Below are positions 22,268 through 22,305 of a stretch of 22,305 nt of DNA, piece by piece. Below the pieces are notes generated by a model. It was not told where the DNA came from and made no database searches. It worked only from the letters and a program-made list of their open reading frames with translations. A program made the position numbers and the translations under genes. Position 1 is the first letter of the stretch, and every line of letters starts with the position of its first letter. The stretch covers positions 1 to 22,305 of the forward strand of contig DAOTYE010000056.1 of NCBI GenBank assembly GCA_034434915.1, given 5' to 3'. This DNA comes from DAOTYE01 sp034434915 (lineage in GTDB: Bacteria; Chloroflexota; Dehalococcoidia; Dehalococcoidales; RBG-16-60-22).

Positions 22268-22305
22268 GGCCCCGTGGTGTAGCGGACTAACATGCCACCC
22301 TGTCA
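22268..22305 (+). tRNA. tRNA-Asp (GTC), 5' part, cut by window end
   Basis: The acceptor strand GGCCCCG (22268-22274) is followed by TG, a D arm (GTGT pairing with ACAT across AGCGGACTA), a G, the 5' anticodon stem CCACC, and CT-GTC-A of the anticodon loop, where the window ends. Anticodon GTC reads aspartate codons. The rest of the gene lies outside the window. Confidence 0.93.

Overview
The window is 22.3 kb of gene-dense bacterial DNA, roughly 55% G+C by hand-counted samples. It has short intergenic gaps, several ATGA stop/start overlaps, and GTG and TTG starts beside ATG. The gene set suggests an uncultured Chloroflexota of the Dehalococcoidia type. It includes pdxST, an R3H-type P-loop ATPase, a ThiD2-ThiE fusion, an archaeal-type translin, a URO-D methyltransferase-like protein, DUF1015, a family-4 uracil-DNA glycosylase and RNase J next to FtsK. 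That assignment is inference from gene content; no rRNA is present to test it.

Layout. 1-3048 (+): end of pdxS, pdxT (pyridoxal phosphate synthesis), R3H ATPase and tmk, closed by a terminator. 3134-5863 (+): rnhB-yraN, then thiE-translin from its own promoter. 5866-7651 (-): a metallo-beta-lactamase hydrolase and a URO-D family protein. 7812-12639 (+): DUF1015, ribF-tyrS and a class V aminotransferase, closed by a strong terminator. 12640-12952: an intergenic stretch holding a possible 22-residue Cys-rich peptide gene (-) and the promoter of the next operon. 12953-18443 (+): uracil-DNA glycosylase, RNase J, FtsK, a flavodoxin and a DinB-like protein. 18447-22133 (-): a P-loop kinase, a very small membrane protein, a GNAT acetyltransferase, uvrB and a 54-residue basic protein translationally coupled to uvrB. 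The window ends inside a tRNA-Asp gene (+).

The most interesting item is at 21201-21380 (-). A 59-codon reading frame encodes a two-helix, glycine-rich membrane protein resembling the DUF6132 family. It has one in-frame TGA (codon 31), exactly where that family carries its second conserved cysteine. The frame continues with family-like sequence to a TAA. A hairpin whose G-containing apical loop starts 18 nt after the TGA fits the bacterial SECIS model. The gene has its own TTGCCA-17-TATACT promoter and a GAGGGG ribosome binding site. TGA is an ordinary stop in many neighbouring genes, so general reassignment is unlikely. I read this as a candidate selenoprotein.

Other points: a glycosylase with one Fe-S ligand replaced by Thr and a clamp-binding-like C-terminus; a tyrS gene whose 3' third has different base and codon use; two copies of a short G/C-skewed palindromic intergenic repeat; and several genes with -10 boxes only 6-17 nt before the start codon.
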